64,000 nt of DNA from Manis javanica. Its lineage: Eukaryota; Chordata; Mammalia; Pholidota; Manidae. The stretch is from NCBI RefSeq assembly GCF_040802235.1, contig NC_133169.1, forward strand, positions 41,299,034 to 41,363,033, written 5' to 3'. Numbering within the stretch: position 1 is the first letter of the stretch; every line of letters begins with the position of its first letter. Positions 44,713 through 56,760 of this stretch are shown in pieces. The notes under the pieces are model-generated. The model saw only the letters and a list, made by a program, of their open reading frames with translations. It was not told the DNA's origin and did no database searches. A program made the translations under genes and the position numbers.

Positions 44713-45945
44713 TTATGCATCTTTTGCAATGGCTCCTGTGTGAGAAAACTGGAGCATTGTGACCAGACTAATAAAATATAATAGCAACAATAAAATCGTG
44801 ATAATTCTCAAGCCAGAGGATTCAGCTAGGTTCAAAGTCCTATGCAGATAAGTCCATAGTTCACTCATTTCACAGGTGGCCAGTAGTTGAATAGGTAGAG
44901 AGTTTAGACTAATCATCACATGGCAGTTACAGCCAGGGGGCAGGACAAACATTCTCCATCCAGTAGCCAAAAGATCCCAAAACTCTTGTAATATTGCCAC
45001 AGTGGTAGGGGTAAGGAAGGCCTGAACATTGTCTCTGACTCTTTCTGGGATAACTTTAGTTTTACCCAACCAGATGACCCCCAAGAACTTTACAGACAAA
45101 CCAGCTCCCTGAACCTTGATGTTGTTCACAGCCCATCCTTTCTCCTGTAGTGGTTGCAGCTGTCTAGGAACTGCCCCTTCTAAATCTGCAAGAGAATCAG
45201 ATGTGAGCAAAATGTCATCAATGCAGTGATACAGCCATACTGTTTTTGATTTCTTCCATGTGGCCAAATCTTGGGCTCCAAGTCCATGACAAATGGTGGG
45301 ACTGTGGAGGTATTCCTGAGGAAGGACAGTGAGTGTCCGCTGCCATTATTCCCACAGGAAGGGAAACTGTTCCTGACTTTCCTGTGCAATGTCAGTGGAG
45401 AAGAAAGCATGTCCAAGGTTTGCAATATAATGATACATCCCCAGTTCATGACTGAGTGTGTCCATAATAGCTGCTATAGAGGGGATAGCAGCATGCAAAA
45501 GGGGTGTGACTTTATTAAATTCCCTGTAGTCCACTGTCATATGCAGGAACCATGTGGCTTTTTCACAGACACATTGGGGAATTAAAAGGACTATTTGTGG
45601 GCTTTATGATGCCCACCTTCTCCAACTCCTGTAGAGTTTATACAATTTCCTTGTGCCCCAGGCAATTTATACTGCTTGTATTTGTCACTCACCGAGGTAC
45701 AGGCAGGTACTTAGCATGTCCCCTCAGAACTGCCTTTACCACACATACCCTCAGTCTGAACTCACCTACAGTGGTCTGTAACCACAGGTACTGCAGGATA
45801 TCTACCACCCAAATATATTCTGAAATGGGAGAAATATACTCAGTGTACTCCTTTGTGGGTAAATACCCTATCCCCAGTGGGATTTGAGATTTCTCCACTC
45901 TAATAGCCTTACCCCCATAGTCATCAGTCACAGCGGGGGTCCTGG
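44713..45945 (-). pseudogene. ERV A pol remnant (RT), joined to an env-like tail
   Basis: The minus-strand piece 45540-45346 reads TVDYREFNKVTP, a typical RT fingers phrase. Piece 45267-44713 has HCIDDILLTSDSL (YxDD box with Cys for Tyr) and VKFLGVIW. The same open piece then jumps, without a stop, to a sequence whose end matches the hydrophobic tail near 58560-58670 of ERV B. A large deletion therefore joins RT to the 3' end of env; integrase is lost. Confidence 0.7.
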
Positions 45946-46099
45946 AAAATGCTCAGGGTTGTCATAAATCAGAGAACACTCAGCTCCTGTGTCCAGCAGC
46001 ACCAGGACACGTACATTCACAGGTAACCAATGAATTGCTAATTCTGCATGTGGCCTCTGCTCCCCACCACATCCATGGGGGCCTTGACCCCCCATCAGT

Positions 46100-47520
46100 C
46101 TAACTATGATGCCCAGTTATCCTCCTGTGGGGGTAATGACCCAGGCGGAGCCTGATTATGGTCCCCCAGGAAGTCTTGCAGGGACACAGGCTGAACATGG
46201 GGCCTTGACTCCAGTTTCTGTGTCCTGGATGACACCAGCAGCTGGAACTGCTGCTCTGGCTTTAATTGGTGCCACAGTTCTAACAAGATCCTATTGGGCT
46301 GCCCATCAGTAGGCACTTTCGCTACCCTGGCCTTTATCAATCAACCCACATCTGGTCCTTGAGACTTTCCTGGGTCCTGTGCACCTCTCCTTTCAGTCAT
46401 AACCTGTACTTCCTTCCATTCTCTTATAGTTTCAACCTCCTCCAGATCTGCTAAACTATGAGTAGCCTCACTTATGGGTTACCCTATGTGGGGGCCAAGA
46501 ATATTCACTAGGAACCCAAAGAGAGATGGGGAGCTGTCTGGAGCACCAGATTTCTCATTCCTACATTGAACAGCTCCTCATTGCATCCTGGGGGTCCATA
46601 TTATAGATGATATTTTTCATGCCCAGCTCCCATAACACCTGCTGGAGCTCTGCATATGTTTTCCAGCTAGTGGGTAAGTATAGTAAATCACCCTGATTAG
46701 GCCAAATTGCCCTAGTGGCTGCTGTCAGCCAATCAGAAGCACCTGATTTCCTGAGGTGTGATGGGCACTTTGCAACCACTGCCAGAGATAAGGGTACATC
46801 ATCAGGGAAGCCAGTCTCCTCATTTCAGAATTTGACATAACAATGTTTTCTATCCCCATATCCCAGAGATACAGAAGCCATGTAGGCAGAGGTGCCAACA
46901 GCTTCTGCCAAAACTGGATGTGCATATTCACCAGCTCATCCAGGGTATAGGGGCAGACCATGAAGTGCTCCACAACCTGGGGAGGGGGTGGCTCCTGCCC
47001 CTGAGGAGCCCATGGTTGTTGCATTTTTATTTTATTAATTGCAACCAGGAAGGCCTTTAATAGGGGAGAGGTTGGTTGCTCAGGCAGTGGCCTCGGCAAC
47101 AGATGGGCCCTCGGCGCCACCCTTCATCTGCTCCCAATATCTCCTCCACCATCTCTGGGGCTGAAGGCACTGCTCTTTCCTCTTCTTCCGCCCTGACCTC
47201 CTGCAATGCAGATTCTCCTGATGTCTCCCCCTCACTGTTGCTGATGAGTCTTCCAGGAGTATGACCTGTCTTCTCAATAACTGTCTCTCTTTCTTAAGGG
47301 CATCCCATAGGCCATAGCCCAGATCCTCCAAGCGATGCTGATGTGTGTCTCTCTCCTGCCAAAGTCTCTTTCTCTCCTCAAAAACACTTTCCGCTCTCTC
47401 AAGGATCAGACATCCCACAATTCTGGCAGCTGTATGGCTACTCAGGGCTTCTAAGCAGTCTTCCATCTCAAGGAGGTCTAATTCCACAGCTTCTGGTGTC
47501 TCCACCGTCCCCAAGGAGGT
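46100..47520 (-). pseudogene. ERV A gag remnant
   Basis: The minus-strand frame 47514-47080 is a charged, coiled-coil-like region (RLEDLGYGLWDALKKER). Frames 47120-46725 and 46779-46561 contain LPTWLLYLWDMG, shared with ERV B at 56630-56670 and looking like capsid sequence. Several stops and shifts separate the pieces. The assignment to gag rests on position after the 5' LTR and before RT. Confidence 0.6.
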
Positions 47521-47746
47521 GCTTCACCCTGGATGAGTTCTCCACTTAGGGGCCCCTTACTGGAAGCCCCACAGACAGGGGGCTCCTGGGTGAAGCTGCC
47601 ACCTCCACCACTGCAGCCACTGGGGCCTCCCCACCATCCATGGCAGGGTACCTGCTATCTCCCCACCATCTCTAGGGCCAGCCTGCACAAGGGTCACACC
47701 CATGAAGACAGATTTCAGGTTCAGAGGTCCTGATGACTATGCCAGG

Positions 47747-48061
47747 TGTATCTCCAGGGGAAAATCCCAGGGCAAAATGCCTTTGAAACTGAAATCTGTC
47801 AAAGGGAGAAATAAAATGGGAGAAACCTGTTTATTGCTCACAAACCTGTTTATTGTTCTTCTGGTTTCCCATCTTTCTTGTGACCCAGCTGCAAAAGGGA
47901 CCCCAACCAACCTCTCTGGTGCAGATATGTCCTTGCTCCCCCTTGTAATTACTTACTGATGTGGAGACGGACTACTTCTCTCCACCTCTTGAAACACCTA
48001 TCAATATAGAAATACGCTAAGGCCAGATGAGAGATTCTGGGAATATTGAGTTTTACCCACA
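47747..48061 (-). repeat. 5' LTR of ERV A
   Basis: It aligns with the 3' LTR but is clearly diverged. The minus-strand end ...GGAGATACA is followed by a TGGCATAGTC stretch that may be the primer binding site. Confidence 0.72.
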
Positions 48062-49130
48062 AATCTCCTCTCTCAGGTTTTTCTGTGAGGGTTTTATTGC
48101 ATAGTTATGATTAACTAAATTATTGATCATTGGCTGATTCAGTGTGCAGCCCCTTCCCTTGGGTGGGGGTCCAAATGTCTCTCATTAACACAGCAAAACA
48201 CCTGTTTCACCTTTAAGACTCTGCTATGTTTTCAGAAACTGTGGATGAAGACAAAATATACCTGGGAAATATATATTTGGTCCTATGAATGACCAAATGT
48301 GTATTTTTTATAACTCATTATATCACAGTATGCTTATTCCACACTTGCATTATTTCTATGGCACAATTCTTAAGCTTCTATGTCTTTTCTTACCTTACAA
48401 CACAGCTTGCTGGAGACCGGACAAACCTCTTGTGATTACCTAAAGGTATTAATACTGCTCAAATGTTTGGTTTTCCCCCTGCCTGCAGACTTCGTCTTGT
48501 TTTGTGCACATACTTTCCTGTCTTCCAAGTTCACTCTTGCTGTCACCCCTGGGAAGATAAACAAGGAGAGACTGCCACAATGTGGAGGGAGATGTGTGCT
48601 GATGGTCGGGACACTGATCGTACCGGCAGGACAAGTGCAGCTGTTTTTAACAGTACCTCATGGCCAGGCTTCCAAGACTCCTATAATTAAGCTGTACCAT
48701 CTTTTGGGGGGAAAGAGGCAAATTTCCTCTTACCCACACCAATGCATAAAGGACCTTATATCTATTTTTTTTTCTCCAACAGACTGTTGGAACTTCTTTT
48801 CTGTAAAACTTGAACTTGTACAAAGACCCTCTCATCTTGGGGGATTTTCCCCAAACAGTGCTCTCCAGTTGCTCCCAGACTGACCAGTTGACCGGCTCCT
48901 GACAGTTTCACCACCCACACTGGGGTTTGTGTGTCTATTACCTGCTTCAGAGGAGGATGAGACTCTTTCCAAGTCCCAAAGCATGTGCTCCTTGATCCCA
49001 CAACTCCCACGGAGGCATTTTGTTTGTGGATGGATGTTGCATTTTATTTGTTAAAGGGGGACAAATAGGAGGTACCCATATGCCACCAGGATGCTGATGT
49101 TACCCTCTATGCAAAGGTGTATTATAGATC
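48062..49130. other. Unresolved repeat-like sequence, no confirmed gene
   Basis: 48080-48360 looks like part of an old interspersed repeat. 48380-49020 contains a 167-codon plus-strand frame (48380-48883) and opposing frames of similar length, none with a recognisable domain. I do not call a gene. Confidence 0.35.
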
Positions 49131-49139
49131 ATAAGGTGG

Positions 49140-49460
49140 AATAAAGTTCTGCACATGTTACAACATGAATAATATTTTAAAATATGAAATAAGCCAGATA
49201 CAAAATGACAATTATATAATTCTACTTGTATGAAACATCTGCAACGACAAACTCTCAGAGACAAAAAGTAGATTGAACGTTACCAGGAACACATGGCAGA
49301 TTTTTTAATTGTTGCAGAGTTTCTATTTGGAATGATTAAAAAGTTTGGAATTAGTTATTAGCCAAGGATCCATAGCATCACGAATGTAATAAAAGCCACT
49401 AAGTTGACACTTAAAATGGTTAAAAATGAAAAATTTAATAAAACAGTGTTTTCCAAAAAA
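49140..49460 (+). mobile_element. Old L1 3'UTR fragment, plus strand
   Basis: The order of phrases (aaataagccagata, then acttgtatgaaacat, then tttaattgttgcagag, ending in ttaaaatggttaaaaatg) is that of an old L1 3' end. It is strongly decayed. Confidence 0.5.
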
Positions 49461-49659
49461 ATCCTTGAACTAATGTCAGTGGTTCCTCTAAGGATGCCTG
49501 TAATAGTGAAGTTACAGTTTGGCTAAAATTGAATAGATAGTATAAATATTAAGTAAAAAGGAGAAAGTAGATTAGTCACAGGCTGTACTATGAGTGTTGA
49601 AATTAGACAGATGTGATTTTTAAATTCCATCTCTGCCCCTTTCTTCCCTCTGCTCCTTC

Positions 49660-49990
49660 TTTTTGTTTCATAGTTTCAGATGTGTAACTTCATAATTCTG
49701 GGTTTGCATACACTGCAAAGAGAACAGTACATAAGTTTACTTGCCATCCATCCACATACAATTGACTTCCTTTACCCTTTCTGCCCACCCCCAACCCCCT
49801 TCCCTTCTGATTACTATTATTACTATGGATAACCACCAATCTGTTCTCTGCATCTATGAGTTTTGTTTTACTTGTTCATTTGGCTTGTATTTTAGCTTCC
49901 ACATATAAATGAAATCATATGGTGACTGTCTTTCTCTGACATACATCACTTAGCATGACACCATTGATCTTACAAAGGCCTCAGCTGATG
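49660..49990 (-). mobile_element. Old L1 3'UTR fragment, minus strand
   Basis: On the plus strand it has a pyrimidine-rich cccacccccaacccccttccc block, then gataaccaccaatctgttctc and tgaaatcatatggtgac. This is the reverse of a classic old L1 3'UTR and ORF2 end. A second such fragment lies at 51270-51600. Confidence 0.6.
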
Positions 49991-50577
49991 GGTACCAGGA
50001 AAGGTACAAACATTAATGTCCTCTTCTTAAAACTTAAGGATATTAAACTAGAGTCATTATGAAAGTATTTTATTTTACAGTAGTTATTTAGCTTTTGGCA
50101 TTTCATTATTTACAGATTTTTAAGTTACATAATTCTCATAATGGCTGTAATTAAAAAATAAGAGAAGGCTTAGAGGAATTTAAAAAATCCATATTCCTTC
50201 AGCTTCTAAGTGGAAAGTCTGGGACTTAAGTCCAAGCTAATAGGCTCTAAGGAATCGCACTATTACCATCTATGTCATAATACCTTAGAGCATGAAGAGT
50301 TTATTCTAAACCTATTTTCCTTATGAACATTTTATTTTTTTTTAGTTTTTAGATGAATGATTGGCATTTTCCTTAATTTCTCTCCATATAATATAGAAGT
50401 GTACAGAAACATATATTCATATTTACACAATTTGACTAAAGTATAAATATTGTAGATATTAAAAATGAGTAATAAAGTACAAAATAAAAAATAAGTATAA
50501 ATAAAAAATAAAAAAATTTGATAATGCAGAGGTTGCAGTAAAGTAAGTTTTGGTGTCAAAAGTTTATGTATTTAGAT

Positions 50578-50720
50578 ACATATAAGGAATATATGGCATA
50601 TATATATAACACTTCATAAAGTTATATATATTATGTATGGTATATAAAGTTATATACAGTTTTATATATGGTATATATAATCATATATCATATACAGTTT
50701 GTATATGTGATACATGTATG
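50578..50720. repeat. AT-rich (TATA)n low-complexity tract
   Basis: Repeated tatata, catata and gtatat words without a fixed period. It directly precedes the CpG-rich block at 50740. Confidence 0.8.
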
Positions 50721-50739
50721 TACATATATGTAGTTTTTT

Positions 50740-51020
50740 ATGCATTCTGTAGTCCACAGAAAGAGTGATTAAGGACGAGAATATTCAATTCTTGCGTCCA
50801 CGCCTGCACTTGAGTTGGGCCCCCCTCACCTGTGCTCCCGAGACGGGCAGCCTGGTGCCACTGGGCAGTGAGCGCAGGGCTCCCGGGGCCGCAGAGCCGA
50901 TGGCGTGGGCGACGCACGTGCTCAGACAAGGCGGCACGTGAAGGGCCTGAGCGGCGCTCTGCTCGTTGGGAGGTGGGACTCAAGCCCTGTGTGCAGAGGG
51001 GATCTTGGTTAAATTGTGTT
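50740..51020. other. Small CpG-rich block of unknown origin
   Basis: About 18 CpG dinucleotides fall in some 250 bases, in surroundings nearly free of CpG. No LTR ends, L1 phrases or long conserved frame were recognised. Short frames on both strands have no domain. It may be a relic CpG island, part of an unrecognised repeat, or a transduced fragment. Confidence 0.5.
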
Positions 51021-51269
51021 TAAAACCGATTTGAAGAGGTTCATGAAAGAAAGCTTTGTTCTCATCTCTAGATTAAGAACACATATTACTTAGGAGTAAG
51101 TATTTTGTGATTACTATTATTACTGTCTTCCTTTTTTTCCACAATCTCATTTATACTATGACTTTCCTGTAATCTCTTGCTTCACTCTGGAATGTAATTT
51201 TTTTTTGGAAGTGAAGTTGGAATTTGAGTTGAATGTATATTGTGTCAATACAAGAGCCCAAGTATAGAC

Positions 51270-51600
51270 CATAGTGATTTGACAGTTGTATATATATATA
51301 TATACATTAAATGTTCACCCCAGCTAGTGTAGTTACTTATGTCAACATAGAACAATGTTATGGAACTATTGACTATATTCTCTATGCTGTACTCTCATCC
51401 TCATGACTAATTTATATTATGACTGAGATTTTGTGTCTTTTTATTCCCTTTACCTATTTTACCCACCCAAACCCCTCCCTCATGGTAACCACCAGTCACT
51501 CTCAGTGTCTGTGCCTGTTGTTCTTTGTGTTTTACTTTGTTTTTAAATTCCACATTTAAGTGAAATCATATGGTATTTGTCTTAAAGTAAAAAATTCTTT
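51270..51600 (-). mobile_element. Old L1 3'UTR fragment, minus strand
   Basis: The plus strand contains acccacccaaacccctccct, then ggtaaccaccagtcactct and tgaaatcatatggtatttg, the same order as 49660-49990. It is an independent truncated copy. Confidence 0.65.
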
Positions 51601-51675
51601 GTGCCATATACTTAGAAATGTAAAGATCTGTGTGTATTGAATTTCCATAAAAGATTAAAGATATTAATATTAAAT

Positions 51676-52105
51676 TGCCCCGGCCGGCGGGGAGTTCAAC
51701 AAGGGCTCGAGGGGAAGTTAACCTGGATGAGAGACAAACCAGACACAAAGAAGGAGACCAAGTCGAGAGTCTGATCAAGGTCTCAAGGTTTATTCTTACA
51801 AGGTAGATTATATAGGAGCTGGGAGGGGGAAACAGCCCCAGCTGAAGTGGCAAGGGTTATCTAGGTTTCTAGGATACCTAACTGAAGAATGTTCTCTGGA
51901 AAAGATCATGGGTGGGGGATTACTGAGAAAAGACAAAATGTTTTACTAAGGAGGAGATGTTATCACGGCAGCTGCTTAATCTCTATCCCAGCGGTCTAAT
52001 TGCAAGCTGGGTCAATTGATCTTTGTAAATGGGGCAGGCTTGAGAAATTAGAGACCTAGGCAAAAAGGGCGAGACCATTTTTTCTGTGGCCTATGGTTCC
52101 CGACA
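51676..52105 (-). mobile_element. Solo LTR, class II (betaretrovirus-like)
   Basis: The 430-base element runs TGTCGGGAACC...CCGGGGCA on the minus strand. It is flanked by the 6-base repeat TTAAAT (51670-51675 and 52106-52111), the duplication size usual for class II retroviruses. Minus-strand AATAAA corresponds to tttatt near 51790, and a TATATAA-like box to ttatatag near 51807. Both ends and the target duplication are intact, so it is not very old. Confidence 0.9.
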
Positions 52106-52689
52106 TTAAATAAACAACAATAATATACAAAATAGTTGGAATATACACATAAACACACAATGAAAGAAATTTAAAATTGTATAAAAAATTTTAGTGACTT
52201 GCTTAGAAATATTCATATAAAGTTGGATTCCCTTTATTCCCCAATCACAGTATAAGGTATTTTCACTAAAAGAATCCTCAGAACTTTGTTCAGTATTTCC
52301 CTTTTGGCATTTTTGTTATAGATTAAAAATTTTTTTTCTAAAATTATATTCATGTAGTAGTCATTTCAAGAGAGATAAATGATGGTCGAATATATAAAGC
52401 TGATTGGAGCTAAACAGTAATGTAACTAAATAATAAAACAGTTCCACTACATTTGCTTTTTTGAATTGTTTCAACTGTATTTGAACATCACAAGGAAATT
52501 CAAATTAAATTCCCTAAAACTGGTTTTTGTTTATTATTTCAAAATAAATGTATTCATTGTATCTTTCTTTCTTGGCTTCAGCATAAAATTGCCTGATACA
52601 TTAAGTTCTTATGGAATTCTTAGGAGGAATAGAGGAATAGATGTGAACTCTAATTTATGAAGCCAAATAATTATGCAATAAACCAAATA

Positions 52690-52900
52690 GCCATAAAAAA
52701 AAAAGAAATCCTTCCATTTGTGATAATATGGATGGACCTAGAGGGTATTATGCTAAGTAAAATAAGCCAGACAGGGAAAGACAAATACCATATGATTTCA
52801 CATATATGCAAAATCTAAAAATAAACAAAGGAAAATGAACAAAACAGCAGTAGACTAATAGACACTGAGAAGTGACTGGTGGTTAGCATAGGGGAGGTGT
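52690..52900 (+). mobile_element. L1 3'-end fragment, plus strand
   Basis: Begins with agccataaaaaaaaaagaaa, then the usual L1 end words (atggatggacctagagggta, aaataagccagacaggg). It is truncated at the 5' side. A (TA)n run follows at 52934-52964. Confidence 0.75.
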
Positions 52901-53323
52901 TGGGGTTGGTAAAATAGGTAGATTAAAAAGACATTATATATATATATGTGTATATATATATATATGATATCCTATTGGTTCTCTTTCTCTGGAGATATCT
53001 GATATAGATTATCTATTTCAGGAGTTCACCATACATTAGTCAAATTCATTGTCTTTAAAACAATAAGCTTCATGCTATTATTGTAGAAATTTAGTAATCA
53101 TACTCATATAATTATATTGGAAATCCCCATTATTAAAAACTTTCTACAAAATGTTTCTACTAAAATGTAATATAAAATATGAGTGGTGCAAAAGAAACAC
53201 ACAGAGTCAGCTGTATAAAATAGAAATAAACACTATCAAGGAAAATATTTAAACTTATTAAGTATTTTTATGATTTCTAGTTTTTAATGTTTTTGTTTTC
53301 CACATAAGCAATCATTTCAGGAA

Positions 53324-54285
53324 ATGACAAAATTCCACCATGCTGGCTGAGTTTCTCCTCAGTGGTTTTGCTGATGTTTGGGAGCTTAGGTTCCTACTTA
53401 CCTTGTAGTTCCTACTGATGTACTTGGCGACCTTGTTAGGGACTCTTCTCATTGTCACTGCCACCACTCTCGACCAGAGCCTTCACACACCCATGTACTT
53501 CTTCCTCAGGAACCTGTCCATCTTAGACATGTGCTACATTTCTGTCACTGTCCTCAAAGCCTGTGTCAACTCCCACACTGACAACAGGGCCATTTCAGTG
53601 GCTGGCTGTCCAGCTCTAAACTTCCTGGTCCTTTACTGCATATATGTGGAGCTTCCGCTCCTCACCGTCATGGCCCGTGACCACTATGTGGCCATCTGCT
53701 AGTCCCTCCACTACCCAGTCATCATGAACTACTTTTTCTGTGTCCGGATGACACTGGTCTCCCTGCTCAGTGGTCTCGCCTATGCAGCTGTGCACACAGG
53801 GAACACATTCCGGCTGTCCTTCTGTCAGTCCAACGTGGTCCACCAGTTCTGTGGCATCCCCTCTTTGCTGAGGCTCCCCTGCTCTGACTCCTTCAGCAAC
53901 ATCCTCTTAGTTCTTGTCCCAGCCATGGCGATTGGTGGTGGCTGCTTTGTGTACATCACCATGTCATACGTCCGCATATTTCCCACTGTGCTCAAGTTTC
54001 CAACCAGGGAGAGAGGAAAGGCCTTTCCACCTGTGTCCCTCACCTCCTGGTGGTGTCTGTCTTTCTCAGTTCTGCTGCCTATGTGTACCTAAGGCCTTCA
54101 GGAAACTCTGAAACCTTCCAAGACATGATTCTTTCTGTGTTTTATACCGTAGTTCCTCTATTCTTGAATCCTGTCATCTACAGTCTTAGAACAAATAGTA
54201 ATCCAAATTATGAAGAAAGTTATATTAACATTTTATTCAGGAAAATTTTAAAGATCTATTTCAGATTTGTCCTAGGATATCACTA
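53324..54285 (+). pseudogene. Olfactory receptor pseudogene, paralogue of 40496
   Basis: The sequence is collinear with the intact OR across its length and has the same hallmark phrases (LHTPMYFFLRNLS, ITMSY). It is dead for several reasons. One extra base shifts the frame just after the start ATG. TAG stops replace sense codons near 53407 and at the DHYVAIC end near 53700. A codon is missing in the QFC segment near 53848. One base is lost in the KAF-ST region near 54027. The DRY equivalent is DHY. The C-terminus after YSLR diverges. Surviving open pieces are 53418-53702, 53724-54092 and 54050-54286. Confidence 0.93.
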
Positions 54286-54739
54286 AGATTCAAAGTTAAA
54301 GAAAACACACTCCTTGTATTGGTTTTATGTTAAATTATCCATTCCAAAATCAGTCTATTGAGACCTGCATAATCAATCTTAAACCTATTTTGTGTTACCC
54401 TTTCCTCCATTGTCTATTATAAAAATATTTTAGTTATTATATTTTTTAATGAATGGATATAGCTCCATATATTTGTTGAGAATCATTTTAGGATAGCTAT
54501 GCTTATTACTTATCCAGTATTTAGTAATATTGATAATGCTTCAAAGGAAATTTGAATAAATTGATAAAGGGGTAATGTACAGGACTCATTACCTGATATA
54601 TCCAGTGTAATGGGAAATAATTATATAAATATGTGTTCTTTAGTTAAAGTGATTTAAGTACTTTGAAAAAATAAGTGAGATCCCAGAGAAATGCTAATCT
54701 AATACATGCATTGAATGAAGTGTGAAAAAGCATTAGTGG

Positions 54740-55470
54740 GGAAATTAGAGTTAAAGTTGTCATTCTCTGCTGAGTTACATTGTAAACAAGATGGTCCAGA
54801 GGAGCCGATATCAGGTAGGCACAGCAGCTGGCATCTGCAACTGTGGACCTCCCCTTGCTGCTGCCTCGAGGCCCCTCCCTGTAGCCAGGGACTGAGAGCT
54901 GTGGCCAAACCTTACCCCTCCTCTGAACACCAATCAGGATTTTACTTTTTCATTCCCCTTGTATAATTTATGCACCATCCAGAATTGTACTGTTATTTGT
55001 GCCTATAAAAAAGAGACAAACGATTCCTTTTTCCTCCTTACTTGCTTCAAGTGATAACTTCCCTTATTTACAGTCTGGCTTGGTAGAGTCTTATGAGCTG
55101 CTAACACTCTCAAGAGACTGGCACAAGAGCACTATCCGGAGAGCTGGCACTCACCGAGATTCAGACCCCTTCTGTTTGGACTCAAAACCACCTGGGAAAT
55201 GAGAGCATTTGTCCACAGAAAGAGAACTAAGGTAACTGGTTGGCCTCACCACTTGAGTGATGAAAGAACTCTGTTCCTTGAGGGAGAGCCCTTTATCCCT
55301 CTTAACTGAGCTTGTCACCATTTCAGTCACCCCACCCTGGATGGCCCATTTTTGGGGAATGAACCTTTGCTGCTAGACTACATATGGGCCTGTTTTCTTA
55401 CTGCTGTCTTCTCTGATGTATTTTTCCTTTATATTTCTGAATAAAGTGTGATGTCTGACAATTAAGAAAG
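54740..55470 (+). mobile_element. Possible LTR, plus strand
   Basis: A GC-richer block with a TATA-like ctataaaaaag near 55002, an AATAAA near 55440, and a possible CA end at gatgtctgaca (55459). I found no target duplication and no second copy. The distance from TATA to AATAAA is long for an LTR, so this is only a candidate. Confidence 0.35.
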
Positions 55471-55507
55471 GATAATCCCTAGTTGTGTTTTCTAAGTCTC
55501 TGCCAAA

Positions 55508-55837
55508 TCAGGGTAAAATTAAAATATTTCCAGAATCTCTCACCTGGCCTTAGTGTATCTCCATATCAATAGGTGTTTTCAAGGGATGGAGAAAAGTAGT
55601 CCATCTCCATAGCAAGAGGTGGTTAAAAGGTGGGTGGAGAGTGAGCGGGCACTGGGACAAGAAGAGGTTTGGTGGGGCCTTGGCAGCCGGGTCCCAAGAG
55701 ACACAGGTGAGCAGAAGTAGATGTCTGCTTATAAGCAGTAAATGGATTTCTCATACTTTATTTCTCCCTCTGACTGATTTCAGCTTCAAGAGCTATTTGC
55801 CTGGGGCTGGGAACTTGTTTTTCTCCCTAGAGTTACA
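55508..55837 (+). repeat. 5' LTR of ERV B
   Basis: It contains atctctcacctggcc and ccatctccat words shared with the 3' LTR, a tactttatttctccctctga region and the end GAGTTACA. It is followed by TCTGGCAGTAGTC, a candidate primer binding site. Confidence 0.75.
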
Positions 55838-55859
55838 TCTGGCAGTAGTCAGCAGGTGC

Positions 55860-56760
55860 CTGAACCTGAAATCTGCCTTCATGGGTGTGACCCTTGGGTG
55901 GGCTGCCCCTAGAGATGGTGGGGGGATACATGGAAAACCATCAGTGGCTGCTGTGGTGGAGAATGACAACTCACCCTTCCCTCTGGCAACTGTGGAGGGT
56001 GCAGCTTCACCCAGGAGCCCCCTATCCATGGAGCTTCCTCTTGGGGAGCCCAAGTGGGGAACTGGTCTAGGGTAAAGCACCTCCTAGATGAGTGGGGCTT
56101 CCCCAAAATTGGGGAAGGGTGGGGACATGACAAGCTATGAAATTAGCCCATGTGAGACAGGAGACTGCATAGAGGCCCTGAGTGGCCCTGTGGCAGTTGG
56201 AATTCTGGAATATTTGTTTCTCAAGATATTGGAAAGGGTTATCAAGGAGAGAGACACACTTTGGTGTTGCTTGGAGGAGCTGGGCAATGACCTATGGGAT
56301 GCCCTTAAGAAAGACAGTTTCTGAGAAGACAGGTCATGCTCCTGGAGAAAATGTTAGCAGTGAGGGAGGAGGCAGCTGGAGAATCAGTGTTGGGGGAGTG
56401 TGAGGTGGTAAAGCTAAGGGCAGAATTGTTGCCAAGACAACCACCAGAGGCCCCAGCCTCTCCCATATTAAAGGTCTTTCTGGTTGTAATTAAGAAAATA
56501 AAAACACAGCAACTGTGGCTCCTCTGGGGGAGGAGCTGCCCCCTCCGCAGGCTGTGGAGCCCTCCATGCTCTGCCCCTACACCCAGGATGAGCTGGTGGA
56601 CACTAGCATCTGGTTTTGGTATAAGCCTTTGGAACCTCTGCCTACATGGCTTTTGCATCTCTGGGATATGGGGGTGAAAAATATTGTTATGTCGTTTTCT
56701 GAAATGGGCAGTCTGGCTTCCCTGACGACTCACCCTTTCCTCTGGCAGTGGTTGTAAAGT
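55860..56760 (+). pseudogene. ERV B gag remnant
   Basis: Open pieces 55641-56075, 56088-56324 and 56515-56757 lie in different frames. They share with ERV A the coiled-coil EELGNDLWDALKK phrase and LPTWLLHLWDMG with the following SFLWQWL-like end. Position after the LTR and before pol supports gag. Confidence 0.6.

Larger units (their letters stand above)
44362..48061 (-). mobile_element. Old ERV 'A' (two LTRs, gag and RT retained), minus strand
   Basis: LTRs of about 310 bases (44362-44672 and 47747-48061) flank a shortened interior in which gag-like and RT-like stretches survive and integrase does not. The next base before the 3' LTR is a purine-rich tract (plus-strand gagcccacccctccag at 44673-44688). 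A candidate primer binding site beginning TGGC lies just inside the 5' LTR. Target duplications are not visible. It belongs with the element at 55508 and the solo LTR at 37249. RT phrases resemble ERVL/ERV-like mammalian families, but I cannot assign a named family. Confidence 0.8.

Noticed and set aside
48380..48883. 167-codon plus-strand frame as a possible host gene
   Set aside because: It has no recognisable domain, no conserved start context and opposing frames of similar length. The surroundings are repeat-like.
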